From Candidatus Pelagibacter sp. TMED197 (lineage in GTDB: Bacteria > Pseudomonadota > Alphaproteobacteria > Pelagibacterales > Pelagibacteraceae), in NCBI GenBank assembly GCA_002169755.1, contig NHIU01000014.1:1-50930 (forward strand): 50,930 nucleotides of DNA. Direction: 5' to 3'. A program made the translations under genes and the position numbers. Numbering within the stretch: position 1 is the stretch's first letter; each line of letters starts with the position of its first letter. The notes below the pieces were generated by a model. It was given only the letters and a program-made list of their open reading frames with translations. It had not been told where the DNA came from and did no database searches. Shown piece after piece: positions 33,248 to 40,335 of the stretch.

Positions 33248-34186
33248 ATGTTTTTAACACTACTAACATTTATATCAGCAATTGCTATCTCAATGATAGC
33301 AGCGGGATATTCTATACTAGGACTAGCAACTTTATTTGCTGGTGCAGCCGTACCTATTATTGCAATGGGTTCAGCATTAGAAGTAGGTAAGTTAGTAGCG
33401 GCATCTTGGCTCTATCATAACTGGCGCTCAGACATACCAAAGTCCTTAAAGGCATATCTATTTACAGCAATCATAGTTTTAATTTTTATAACATCAATGG
33501 GTATCTTTGGGTTTCTATCAAAGGCACACCTTGATCAAGTTAAACCTACAGCAGGTAATCAGGAACAGATATTACTTATAGACAAAAAGATTATTCAACA
33601 ACAATCTATTATAGAGAGATCAGAGAGAACACTTGATCAATTAGATAAGGCACTTGATGTTTATATTGACAAGGAATATGTTAGTAGGGGATTAAAAGAG
33701 CGAAAGAAACAAAAAGAAGAACGAGACCTGTTGAATAAATCAATAGACGAAGCAATGGGAAAAATAGCGGAGTTGAACAATGCCAAATCGTCAATAACCA
33801 TAGAACAATTAAAATTAGAAGCGGATGTGGGTCCATTAAAATATGTCGCTGAGTTGATTTATGGTGATGAGGCTAAAGATCATTTTGATTCCGCAGTAAG
33901 AATTATCATATTAATACTTATATTCGTATTTGACCCACTTGCAGTATTATTATTGATTGCTGCTAATATATCATTGAGACAATGGAAAATGAAGAGAAAT
34001 TTAACTAAACAAAACTCTGAAAAAAAACAAGCAGATAGATTAAAAAGATTAGAAAAGAAAACTAAAAATCTCAAAAGAAAAGATAGAGACTTTAGAAAAT
34101 TATTGTCAACAGACATTAACGAATTAAATCCTGACGAGATAAAATTAAAACTTAATCAAATATATGATTGGAATGATAAGAAGTGA
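33248..34186 (+). CDS. Polytopic membrane protein with cytoplasmic coiled coil
   Basis: 312 residues. Two to three N-terminal transmembrane helices (about 2-55 and 75-98), a long coiled coil (about 110-195, KKIIQQQSIIERSERTLDQ), another hydrophobic helix pair (about 217-245) and a Lys/Arg-rich tail. The pattern recurs in marine phage genomes but has no known role. It may span the inner membrane with the coiled coil in the periplasm or cytoplasm. Confidence 0.7.
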   Translation: MFLTLLTFISAIAISMIAAGYSILGLATLFAGAAVPIIAMGSALEVGKLVAASWLYHNWRSDIPKSLKAYLFTAIIVLIFITSMGIFGFLSKAHLDQVKPTAGNQEQILLIDKKIIQQQSIIERSERTLDQLDKALDVYIDKEYVSRGLKERKKQKEERDLLNKSIDEAMGKIAELNNAKSSITIEQLKLEADVGPLKYVAELIYGDEAKDHFDSAVRIIILILIFVFDPLAVLLLIAANISLRQWKMKRNLTKQNSEKKQADRLKRLEKKTKNLKRKDRDFRKLLSTDINELNPDEIKLKLNQIYDWNDKK

Positions 34187-34192
34187 TAACAA

Positions 34193-34858
34193 ATGATTAT
34201 ACAACCTGCCAAAGATAAACTATTACCACATTTAGTTGTAGATGATTTTTATGACAAATACTTATTAGAAGGTGTTTGGAAAGAATTAGATTTTTATTCT
34301 CATACACAAATGCAATCTGTACATGAGAACACAACAGCGATAATAGATGGTAAATTTGTAGGCGATAAGATGGCAATACCTATGATTGATGTTTACACTC
34401 AATCAGGTGCTACAAGGTCATTAATATTTAAAGCAACAGATTTATTTAAACATGAAGATATACATAATGGTTTAAAAGAAGCATTTAGTGAGTCGCCTTA
34501 TGACCTATATAGATATTTTAGTATTACAAATTATAGCGATACATTAATATCCTACTATGAAGATAAACATTATTACAAACCACATATTGATTCGTGTCAT
34601 TTTACAATTCTGATATGGTTGTATAAAACACCTAAGAACTTTATTGGTGGTAATTTAAATCTATATACTAAACAAAATAAAAGAGAACCATATTCTTCTA
34701 TTGAAATAAAAAATAATAGAATGGTTATAATACCTAGTTTTTATTTACATGGTGTTGATGAACTTAAAGTCATAGATGATTCTCGTAAAGACAAATGGGG
34801 TAGATATGCTATTACACATTTTCTAGGATATGACGAAAAAAGACGACAAAATCAATGA
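34193..34858 (+). CDS. 2OG-Fe(II) oxygenase (prolyl-hydroxylase type)
   Basis: 221 residues. Double-stranded beta-helix with YYKPHIDSCHFTILIWL (HxD), GGNLNLY, and VIIPSFYLHGVDEL (distal His), then an Arg-rich last strand. It is the third iron/2OG oxygenase in the window. The substrate is unknown; phage members are thought to act on DNA, RNA, proteins or sugars. It overlaps the next gene's upstream region, where a promoter lies. Confidence 0.78.
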   Translation: MIIQPAKDKLLPHLVVDDFYDKYLLEGVWKELDFYSHTQMQSVHENTTAIIDGKFVGDKMAIPMIDVYTQSGATRSLIFKATDLFKHEDIHNGLKEAFSESPYDLYRYFSITNYSDTLISYYEDKHYYKPHIDSCHFTILIWLYKTPKNFIGGNLNLYTKQNKREPYSSIEIKNNRMVIIPSFYLHGVDELKVIDDSRKDKWGRYAITHFLGYDEKRRQNQ

Positions 34859-34867
34859 AAAAGACGC

Positions 34868-34896
34868 TTGACAAGATAAAGGATTTGTTATACAAT
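34868..34896 (+). promoter_or_regulatory. Sigma70-like promoter
   Basis: TTGACA (34868-34873), 17 bp, TACAAT (34891-34896), ten bases before ATG 34906. It decides the start of the next gene: an upstream ATG at 34855 would place the promoter inside coding sequence. Confidence 0.65.
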
Positions 34897-34905
34897 AATA
34901 GATAT

Positions 34906-35088
34906 ATGAGAACAACTGAAGATATAAAGGTTTATATTCCAATTGAAGTTAGACGCTTAGACGCATTAGCAAGTGCTTGTAAGAAAGCACAAAGTGATGA
35001 CTTCAAGGCATTGTGGTATCATAAAATGATGGACCTTGCAAAAAAATATAAACTTGTAAAATACGTAACCGACAAATTAATACACTAA
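34906..35088 (+). CDS. Small hypothetical protein
   Basis: 60 residues from ATG 34906 (77 from ATG 34855). It contains an amphipathic helix (VRRLDALASACKKAQ) and Trp/Tyr-rich KALWYHKMMD. Soluble and small. The promoter between the two possible starts favours the shorter form for at least one transcript. Function unknown. Confidence 0.6.
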   Translation: MRTTEDIKVYIPIEVRRLDALASACKKAQSDDFKALWYHKMMDLAKKYKLVKYVTDKLIH

Positions 35089-35216
35089 TGAAAAATTTTA
35101 TAGACCCTAAAAATCCACATACGGTAGGTAAAAGTATTGCAAATTTAGGCAATCATGTACTAGTAGTTTGTTTTATAATGGCTATAGTATTTGTAATATA
35201 TGCGAGTTATAAATGA
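35088..35216 (+). CDS. Small membrane protein
   Basis: 42 residues with one C-terminal-half transmembrane helix (VLVVCFIMAIVFVIY). TAATG start and ATGA overlap with the next gene. Function unknown. Confidence 0.5.
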   Translation: MKNFIDPKNPHTVGKSIANLGNHVLVVCFIMAIVFVIYASYK

Positions 35217-35800
35217 ATATATTTTATTTAGATAAAGACCCAATAAAAGCAGCAGAGATGTCGTGTGATAAGCATGTAATCAAAATGATATTAGAATCTG
35301 CTCAAATGCTTTGTACTGCTAAAAGAGTATTAGACGGTACGCCATATGAAGATAAAACTAAAAATGGTCGTAAGATAAAAAGATGGCGATTAGATAATTC
35401 AAACGAAGAAGCAATCATATACAAAGCAGGTTGGTTAAGACACCCTAGTACACAATGGGTTATGAAGTCTGCTTATAATTACAGATGGTTATACAACCAC
35501 ATGATGGCACTAAATGAAGAGTATAAAAAAAGATACAACAAAAATGTTGACCATGTATCAGTATCAAAACTAAAAGAATTACTAAAAGAACCACCTAAGA
35601 ATGCTAATATTAATGCAATAGGTACAGACGCTACACCAGCAATGCCTGATGAATGTATCGTACCAGGTGATAGTGTTGCTAGTTATCGTAAATATTACAT
35701 AATGAAAAAGAATAGATTTGCAACATGGAAATCGCCTGCTGAGATACCTCAATGGTATGCAGATGGATTAGAGAAATTTAAAGAAGAAGAAAACATATAA
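35213..35800 (+). CDS. Conserved phage protein, NIFYLDKDP family
   Basis: 195 residues. The N-terminus MNIFYLDKDPIKAAEMSCDKHVIKMI and the later VPGDSVASYRKYYIMKK are seen in many T4-like marine phage proteins of unknown role. The regularly placed His, Cys and acidic residues suggest an enzyme, but no catalytic set is certain. Coupled by ATGA overlap. Confidence 0.7.
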   Translation: MNIFYLDKDPIKAAEMSCDKHVIKMILESAQMLCTAKRVLDGTPYEDKTKNGRKIKRWRLDNSNEEAIIYKAGWLRHPSTQWVMKSAYNYRWLYNHMMALNEEYKKRYNKNVDHVSVSKLKELLKEPPKNANINAIGTDATPAMPDECIVPGDSVASYRKYYIMKKNRFATWKSPAEIPQWYADGLEKFKEEENI

Positions 35801-35803
35801 ATA
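35796..35803 (+). promoter_or_regulatory. T4-type late promoter box TATAAATA
   Basis: Exact TATAAATA overlapping the stop of the previous gene, with the next ATG six bases downstream of the box at 35809. The tight spacing means the next gene could be nearly leaderless. Confidence 0.55.
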
Positions 35804-35808
35804 AAGTT

Positions 35809-36186
35809 ATGCACGAAACAATATCAAAATTTGTAAATGCAAATATTCATTGGCTAAATTTCGTACAGGCCTCTCATTGGCAAACTACAAGTTATGCTGA
35901 ACATGAGGCACTTGGCGAACACTATACAAAATTTAATGAATTAAACGATAGGTTTGTAGAAACTTATCAAGGTGATAATGCCAGAATATCTTTTAATAGC
36001 GAAATGGTTCCCAATGTGGCGAACTATATTGATCCTGACACTGATGAATTTGCAAGACGGATCACAAAAACAAAAGATCGTATCGTAGAACTATCCAAAG
36101 AATTAGATTCAATTGATCTTTTGAGCATACTAGAGGATATGCTAGAAGCTATTAATCAATTAAAGTATCATTTAACTTTAAAATAA
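35809..36186 (+). CDS. Ferritin-like (Dps/DUF5856-type) helical protein
   Basis: 125 residues, nearly all helical. FVNANIHWLNFVQASHWQTTSYAEHEALGEHY has the HW...EH pattern of Dps/ferritin-like four-helix bundles as found in T4-like phages (DUF5856-like). It may bind iron or DNA, but the full metal ligand set is not certain. Late promoter upstream. Confidence 0.6.
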   Translation: MHETISKFVNANIHWLNFVQASHWQTTSYAEHEALGEHYTKFNELNDRFVETYQGDNARISFNSEMVPNVANYIDPDTDEFARRITKTKDRIVELSKELDSIDLLSILEDMLEAINQLKYHLTLK

Positions 36187-36513
36187 ATGCCATCATACAC
36201 ATTTGAGAATAAAAAAACTGGTAAAGTTTGGACAGATATTATGACCATTGCTGAAATGGAAAAGTATCTAAAGAAAAACAAAAGTGTTAGACAAATTATT
36301 ACAAGTGTTAATATTGTAGCAGGTGTTAGTGGTATGTCATATAGAAGTGATAAAGGGTGGAACGAAACATTAAGTAAGATTGCAGAAAAACACCCACAAA
36401 GTAAACTAGCAAATGATATGGGTACTAAAAGTACAAAACAAATTAAAACAGAACAAGTGATGGCAAAACATAGAAAGAAATGGGCAAGTAAAAGAAATGC
36501 AAAATCTAAATAA
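36187..36513 (+). CDS. FmdB-like conserved phage protein
   Basis: 108 residues, Lys-rich. The PSYTFENKKTGKVWTDIMTI start, a middle IVAGVSGM, and ISKIAEKHPQSKLANDMGTKS-like block match the FmdB-like proteins that recur in T4-like marine phages. The usual zinc ribbon Cys are missing here. It begins right after the previous stop. Role unknown; late expression likely. Confidence 0.68.
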   Translation: MPSYTFENKKTGKVWTDIMTIAEMEKYLKKNKSVRQIITSVNIVAGVSGMSYRSDKGWNETLSKIAEKHPQSKLANDMGTKSTKQIKTEQVMAKHRKKWASKRNAKSK

Positions 36514-36913
36514 TAAAGTACAGAGCGAGCAACTGAAACGCAACGGTCGTATACCAGAGTTTAATAGGTCAATCCGCTCATTGTATAATCAAAAGGGCAG
36601 GAATGTCCTTAATAAGATAGTCCTGCCCGTTGTACTAGGACTATTTTTAACAGGATGTTCAGAGTTTGCTTTATTATCATCTGGTGCTGGCGTTGCTGTT
36701 AATAACAATACTATTGTAAAAGCATATAACGGAATTGATTTAGCAACTACAATTACGACAAAGAAGTCTATTAAAACACACGCCTATGACAACGTAAAAA
36801 AATCAATTGAAACAGCAAAAGAAATAAAAAAAATCACACAGCAACAATTAGAATTACAAAACGAACTTAAACATTTAAAAATGAAAAAGGAGGTAGAAAA
36901 CTATGAGCAATGA
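36497..36913 (+). CDS. Putative lipoprotein with coiled-coil tail
   Basis: 138 residues from ATG 36497; a TTG at 36581 would give a more typical lipoprotein signal (basic n-region then VLPVVLGLFLTGC). The lipobox ends in LTGC, followed by SEFALLSSGAGVAVNNN and a helix ending in a Lys/Glu coiled coil. An 8-bp GC-rich inverted repeat (36595-36628) lies in the signal-peptide region. Envelope protein; function unknown. Confidence 0.65.
   Translation: MQNLNNKVQSEQLKRNGRIPEFNRSIRSLYNQKGRNVLNKIVLPVVLGLFLTGCSEFALLSSGAGVAVNNNTIVKAYNGIDLATTITTKKSIKTHAYDNVKKSIETAKEIKKITQQQLELQNELKHLKMKKEVENYEQ
36595..36628 (+). repeat. GC-rich inverted repeat inside a lipoprotein gene
   Basis: GGGCAGGA (36595-36602) and TCCTGCCC (36621-36628) form an 8-bp perfect stem with an 18-base loop within the signal-peptide codons. 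The GC content is high for this genome. It may pause translation during membrane insertion, or be chance. Confidence 0.4.
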
Positions 36914-37301
36914 TATACCTGATTTTATGAGAGAATTTGATACAAGTGTTGACTTTGGTTTTACTCCTGTGTCAAGTAAACCCTCTGAAAGCAAATCAAC
37001 ACCAGCTGTTGATACAAAAGCTTTAGAAGGAACAAACATTGAATTAGCAAAAGTTAAATCGGATGTTTCATCAATTAAATCTATGATGAACGAAGTTATG
37101 CAGATTGTGTCCGAAAAAGAAACCGTGACTAAAGAAATACAAGACGCAGACGTAAATAAACGATTTAAAGAAATTGAGAAAGTTGTATTGCCGTTTTTAT
37201 ATAACTTATCAAAGTCAAACGAGCCGTATATTCATTGGCCTAATAGGGGTCCTATTATCAAGGCACAAATGGATAAACTGCTAAAACTTACAAGGGGATA
37301 A
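36903..37301 (+). CDS. Conserved phage protein
   Basis: 132 residues. A disordered N-terminus with Ser/Thr/Pro leads into a helical body (VKSDVSSIKSMMNEVMQIV) and a C-terminal EKVVLPFLYNLSKSNEPYIHWPNRG that is conserved in T4-like marine phages. AAGGAGG ribosome site. Possibly virion-associated; function unknown. Confidence 0.68.
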   Translation: MSNDIPDFMREFDTSVDFGFTPVSSKPSESKSTPAVDTKALEGTNIELAKVKSDVSSIKSMMNEVMQIVSEKETVTKEIQDADVNKRFKEIEKVVLPFLYNLSKSNEPYIHWPNRGPIIKAQMDKLLKLTRG

Positions 37302-37302
37302 T

Positions 37303-37476
37303 ATGTTAGAGATCAAAGCACACCATAAAGAATTAAAACGAGAAGTGAATAGTGTAGAGACAAAAAGAAGTATTGACAGATCAACTAAATCATGGTACGA
37401 TTTAAAAACCTTGAAGAAAATTAAACTAAAAGCAAAGGATAAACTATATGCGATTAAGCAAAAACTTCACTCTTAA
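37303..37476 (+). CDS. DUF465/YdcH-like small protein
   Basis: 57 residues, Lys-rich. HHKELKREV near the start and LKTLKKIKLKAKDKL near the end resemble DUF465 (YdcH) proteins, whose hallmark is LKK-x-KL-x-KD. A single long helix-hairpin is likely. It overlaps the endolysin gene by 29 bases. Function unknown. Confidence 0.6.
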   Translation: MLEIKAHHKELKREVNSVETKRSIDRSTKSWYDLKTLKKIKLKAKDKLYAIKQKLHS

Positions 37477-37966
37477 AGAGCTAATTAAGAGCGACACGGC
37501 TGTTCGTAAAGGGATTAATAATAATCCTAACGAAGATCACATAGAGTCTTTAGAGCGCTTATGTACTAATATTTTACAACCAGTACGGGATCACTTCGGT
37601 AAAGTGGTTTCTGTATCATCAGGCTTTAGGTCTGGTGAGTTGTGTATTGCCATAGGCTCATCTTTAAACTCACAGCACGCAGATGGCCAGGCCGCCGACT
37701 TCGAAATATTCGGTGTGTCTAATAGAGAGGTTGCCGACTGGATAGTTGACAATCTAAACTTTGACCAGTGTATATTGGAGTATCACAAACCAGAAGAACC
37801 TAATTCTGGTTGGGTTCATTGTTCCTATAAGAATGATGAAGAGAATAGACGAGAATATTTAAGAGCGTTTAGAGACGCAAATGGTAGAACCGTTTATCAA
37901 AAAGAATACTCTAAAACAACAGGCCCAAGTAAAGAAGACATCAATAATTCATTGATGGAAGGATAA
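37448..37966 (+). CDS. Endolysin, peptidase M15-type (D-Ala-D-Ala carboxypeptidase fold)
   Basis: 172 residues. SSGFRSGELC, then SQHADGQAADFEI (His and Asp zinc ligands) and GWVHCSY (third His) form the M15 metallopeptidase site. Such enzymes cut peptidoglycan cross-bridge peptides and are common phage endolysins. There is no signal peptide, so a holin or the membrane-anchored hydrolase at 31867 must expose the wall. A strong promoter for the next gene follows. Confidence 0.88.
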   Translation: MRLSKNFTLKELIKSDTAVRKGINNNPNEDHIESLERLCTNILQPVRDHFGKVVSVSSGFRSGELCIAIGSSLNSQHADGQAADFEIFGVSNREVADWIVDNLNFDQCILEYHKPEEPNSGWVHCSYKNDEENRREYLRAFRDANGRTVYQKEYSKTTGPSKEDINNSLMEG

Positions 37967-37969
37967 GGC

Positions 37970-37998
37970 TTGACAATATAACAAAATTGTTATATAAT
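37970..37998 (+). promoter_or_regulatory. Sigma70-like promoter, full consensus
   Basis: TTGACA (37970-37975), 17 bp, TATAAT (37993-37998). It drives the nuclease gene at 38028, which has a GAAGGA ribosome site. Confidence 0.8.
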
Positions 37999-38027
37999 AA
38001 TAGTATGAAATATTATGAAGGATAATT

Positions 38028-38747
38028 ATGGCATTTAATCATGTAAAACTTGACGAGAGTCATCTTCCTAAATCATTAGGAGTAAAAGGCAAAAATTTAG
38101 AGGGCATAAGATATTACACCATTGATGGTGTTAATATGCCCTCTGTGACATCAATTCTAGGTTCTATACCAGAACGAAAACAAAAAATAGAAGCATGGCG
38201 AAATGCAGTTGGCGAAAAAATGGCTAACTATATTTCTGTATCTGCTACTAACAGAGGTAAATCTACTCACAAACTTATTGAAAATCATTTAAATAATGAA
38301 GACGACAAGAATGTAGGTGTGACAGCTGTGACAGCATTAGGTCTGTTTAGAATTATAAAACCCTATCTTGCAAGAGTAGATAATATTCATTGCTTAGAAG
38401 AGTACCTATATTCAAAAGAATTAGGAGTTGCAGGTCAAGTAGATTGTATCGCAGAATACAAAGGTAAGTTATCTGTGGTTGATTTTAAGACCTCTACTAA
38501 AAGAAGAGACGCAGATTATAATTATGGTAACTTCTTACAATGTTCAGCATATGCTAAAATGTTTGAAGAAATGTATCCAGAAAAGAAAATAGAACAAACG
38601 GTTATATTGGCCGCTTGTGAAGACGGATTTGTACAAGAGTGGGTGCATGGTCCTGAAAAGATTAAAGAACACCAAGACCTATTCTATAAACACACAGCAG
38701 ATTTTCTTATTAGAAACAAAGAAAAGTTAACACAAATTACTAAATAG
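38028..38747 (+). CDS. PD-(D/E)XK family exonuclease (RecB-like)
   Basis: 239 residues. The nuclease core reads VAGQVDCIAEYKGKLSVVDFKTS, giving the Asp and Asp-x-Lys catalytic set of the PD-(D/E)XK fold, followed by a Gln/Tyr motif helix (FLQCSAYAKMFEE). GKSTHKLIENHL upstream provides the first Glu/His helix. Similar proteins in marine T4-like phages are annotated as exonucleases and may degrade host DNA or process recombination ends. Confidence 0.82.
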   Translation: MAFNHVKLDESHLPKSLGVKGKNLEGIRYYTIDGVNMPSVTSILGSIPERKQKIEAWRNAVGEKMANYISVSATNRGKSTHKLIENHLNNEDDKNVGVTAVTALGLFRIIKPYLARVDNIHCLEEYLYSKELGVAGQVDCIAEYKGKLSVVDFKTSTKRRDADYNYGNFLQCSAYAKMFEEMYPEKKIEQTVILAACEDGFVQEWVHGPEKIKEHQDLFYKHTADFLIRNKEKLTQITK

Positions 38748-38753
38748 TTATGA

Positions 38754-39110
38754 ATGAAAAAACTAATTCTACTATTTACCCTACTTCTAACAAGTTATGT
38801 ATTTGCAGATCATAACAGCAAATACGACCTAGGTCAATATAATTTTTACTTCTTGGATTTACCAGGCGTGTGTGGCACTCCTGCTGAAGTAGAAAAATAT
38901 ACAACGGCGCATGAGTTTGAACCAACAGAGGTTTCTTTAGGTCGAACTGACTCATCACCAGATGGTCAACCAGTGTATATGATAACTATGTGGGCAAACG
39001 ATAAAGGTGAAAGATTGGCAACAATTGATATACCTCAAGGCAGTGAGAGATGTATGGTATTTCACTCATTTAACACGACAAAAATAGAAAACGGAGAACT
39101 AACAAAGTGA
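38754..39110 (+). CDS. Secreted protein
   Basis: 118 residues with a signal peptide (ILLFTLLLTSYVFA|DH). The mature protein is beta-rich with Cys pairs (GVCGTP and ERCMVF). One of several exported small Cys proteins in the window. Coupled to the next gene by overlap. Function unknown. Confidence 0.7.
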   Translation: MKKLILLFTLLLTSYVFADHNSKYDLGQYNFYFLDLPGVCGTPAEVEKYTTAHEFEPTEVSLGRTDSSPDGQPVYMITMWANDKGERLATIDIPQGSERCMVFHSFNTTKIENGELTK

Positions 39111-39298
39111 AGACAATAATGACTATATTATTTGCAGGTGTATTGCTAAGTGCTTGTTCTATAAAAGAACCAAGACTATCATTTGGTAAAAAATGTGCAG
39201 TAAAAGAAGACAAGGTAGTTTATTCATATATTTGGTTATATGATAAAGAACCAGGTCTACCAGCAAATAAAAAGAATTGCGATCAAATCGCTGATTAA
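39107..39298 (+). CDS. Small lipoprotein
   Basis: 63 residues. Signal peptide ending in the lipobox LLSAC, followed by a short basic/acidic mature peptide with two further Cys (KKCAVK, KNCDQ). ATGA overlap with the previous gene. Likely envelope lipoprotein; function unknown. Confidence 0.68.
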   Translation: MKTIMTILFAGVLLSACSIKEPRLSFGKKCAVKEDKVVYSYIWLYDKEPGLPANKKNCDQIAD

Positions 39299-39304
39299 AT
39301 ATAT

Positions 39305-39323
39305 GGGAGGGTTGATCTCTCCC
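39305..39323 (+). terminator. Hairpin, possible terminator overlapping a promoter
   Basis: GGGAGGG, TTGAT loop, CTCTCCC: 7-bp stem with one G-T pair, seven bases after the lipoprotein stop. It overlaps the -35 box of the gp33 promoter, so it may tune that promoter or end upstream transcripts. Confidence 0.5.
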
Positions 39324-39340
39324 TTATAATATGTTATAAT
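39312..39340 (+). promoter_or_regulatory. Sigma70-like promoter for gp33 gene
   Basis: TTGATC (39312-39317), 17 bp, TATAAT (39335-39340), five bases before ATG 39346, so the gp33 mRNA is probably leaderless. Confidence 0.7.
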
Positions 39341-39345
39341 AAATT

Positions 39346-39567
39346 ATGTTATTGAATAGTAAAAAGTTTGGTTTAATTATTGAAAAGATAGTTAAAGAAA
39401 AAAGAATAACATACATGGATGCTGTGCTTAATTATTGTGAAGATAATAATTTAGATTCAGGTTCAATAAAAACAATAATAAATAAATCACTAAAAGAAAA
39501 AATACAAATAGAGGCAGAGAAGTTGAATCTGATTGAAAAAACAAATTCAGCTAAACTACCATTATGA
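39346..39567 (+). CDS. 33: Late transcription co-activator, T4 gp33-like
   Basis: 73 residues. The block KEKRITYMDAVLNYCEDNNLD, then LKEKIQIEAEKLNLIEK, matches gp33 of marine T4-like phages. In T4, gp33 bridges RNA polymerase and the sliding clamp to activate late promoters with gp55. It precedes gp59 and gp32, the same neighbourhood as in T4 although the order differs. TATAAATA late boxes elsewhere in the window fit its presence. Confidence 0.82.
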   Translation: MLLNSKKFGLIIEKIVKEKRITYMDAVLNYCEDNNLDSGSIKTIINKSLKEKIQIEAEKLNLIEKTNSAKLPL

Positions 39568-40181
39568 ATAGTTATGAAGCATACAAACTTTATCTTGCAG
39601 TTAAATTACATTTTTCAACTGATAATTACGACTTCTTTAAACACAACGCAAAAGTTAATTCATCATTTAATACTTTTCTCAAAAGAAACGATAGGTTCTT
39701 TTTTCACAAACTGGTTACTAAATATAAACCTGACGAATTACTTGATTACTTTGTTTCTAACTTTGCAACTAATTCTAAAACATGGATAGGAGATTTAGTT
39801 AGAGCAGATGGTGAAACTACCTACAATAAATGGCGAAAGTATAATGAGTCATTTACGTACAATTTTCGAAGCGATATTGTACGTATTAGTAATGACGCTA
39901 GTGACGCTGCTGTTCGGTTTGATGATGCTCTTCGGGTACATAATGGGCAACATCCTAGATTGCTACGACTATTTCTTTCGAAACAAATCTCAATTCAAAC
40001 AATCATCATCATGGATAAAATACTTACGTTTGTTAAGAATTGGGATAAAGAAATTGCCGAAAGTGTTATCTGGCCTGAAATCTCACATAAGATTGCCAGA
40101 TTAAGTCCTTTTATAAAATTTAATAGGACTAAATGTAAATTTATTATGAAAGAAATATTTTTAAGTGAGAAAACTAATTAA
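39564..40181 (+). CDS. 59: Helicase loader, T4 gp59-like
   Basis: 205 residues, close to T4 gp59 (217). The start EAYKLYLAVKLHFSTDNYDFFKHNAKV and VSNFATNSKTWIGDLV are typical of the family. gp59 loads the replicative helicase onto gp32-coated DNA and works in recombination-dependent replication. ATGA overlap with gp33. Two other-frame ORFs here are shadows. Confidence 0.85.
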   Translation: MNSYEAYKLYLAVKLHFSTDNYDFFKHNAKVNSSFNTFLKRNDRFFFHKLVTKYKPDELLDYFVSNFATNSKTWIGDLVRADGETTYNKWRKYNESFTYNFRSDIVRISNDASDAAVRFDDALRVHNGQHPRLLRLFLSKQISIQTIIIMDKILTFVKNWDKEIAESVIWPEISHKIARLSPFIKFNRTKCKFIMKEIFLSEKTN

Positions 40182-40335
40182 CAATAAAAAAGTGCCTGAA
40201 TTAAAAAAACCTGTTAACTTAACAATATTAACAAAATGTCCTTTAAAATGGCAGATAAGAGATTTAGAAACAGGTAAAGTATATCAAGCAACAGGATCGC
40301 TTGAGTTATATAAACAATGGAAACCAATTAAATGA
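40165..40335 (+). CDS. Small basic protein after gp59
   Basis: 56 residues from GTG 40165, overlapping the end of gp59 and the start of the next gene. Lys-rich, with LTKCPLKWQIRDLETGKVYQ, which looks like a small beta protein. The frame fit on both sides supports it. Function unknown. Confidence 0.5.
   Translation: MRKLINNKKVPELKKPVNLTILTKCPLKWQIRDLETGKVYQATGSLELYKQWKPIK

Noticed and set aside
39574..40104. Two + strand frames inside the gp59 gene
   Set aside because: They are out of frame with a clearly conserved gp59 sequence and are low-complexity hydrophobic shadows.
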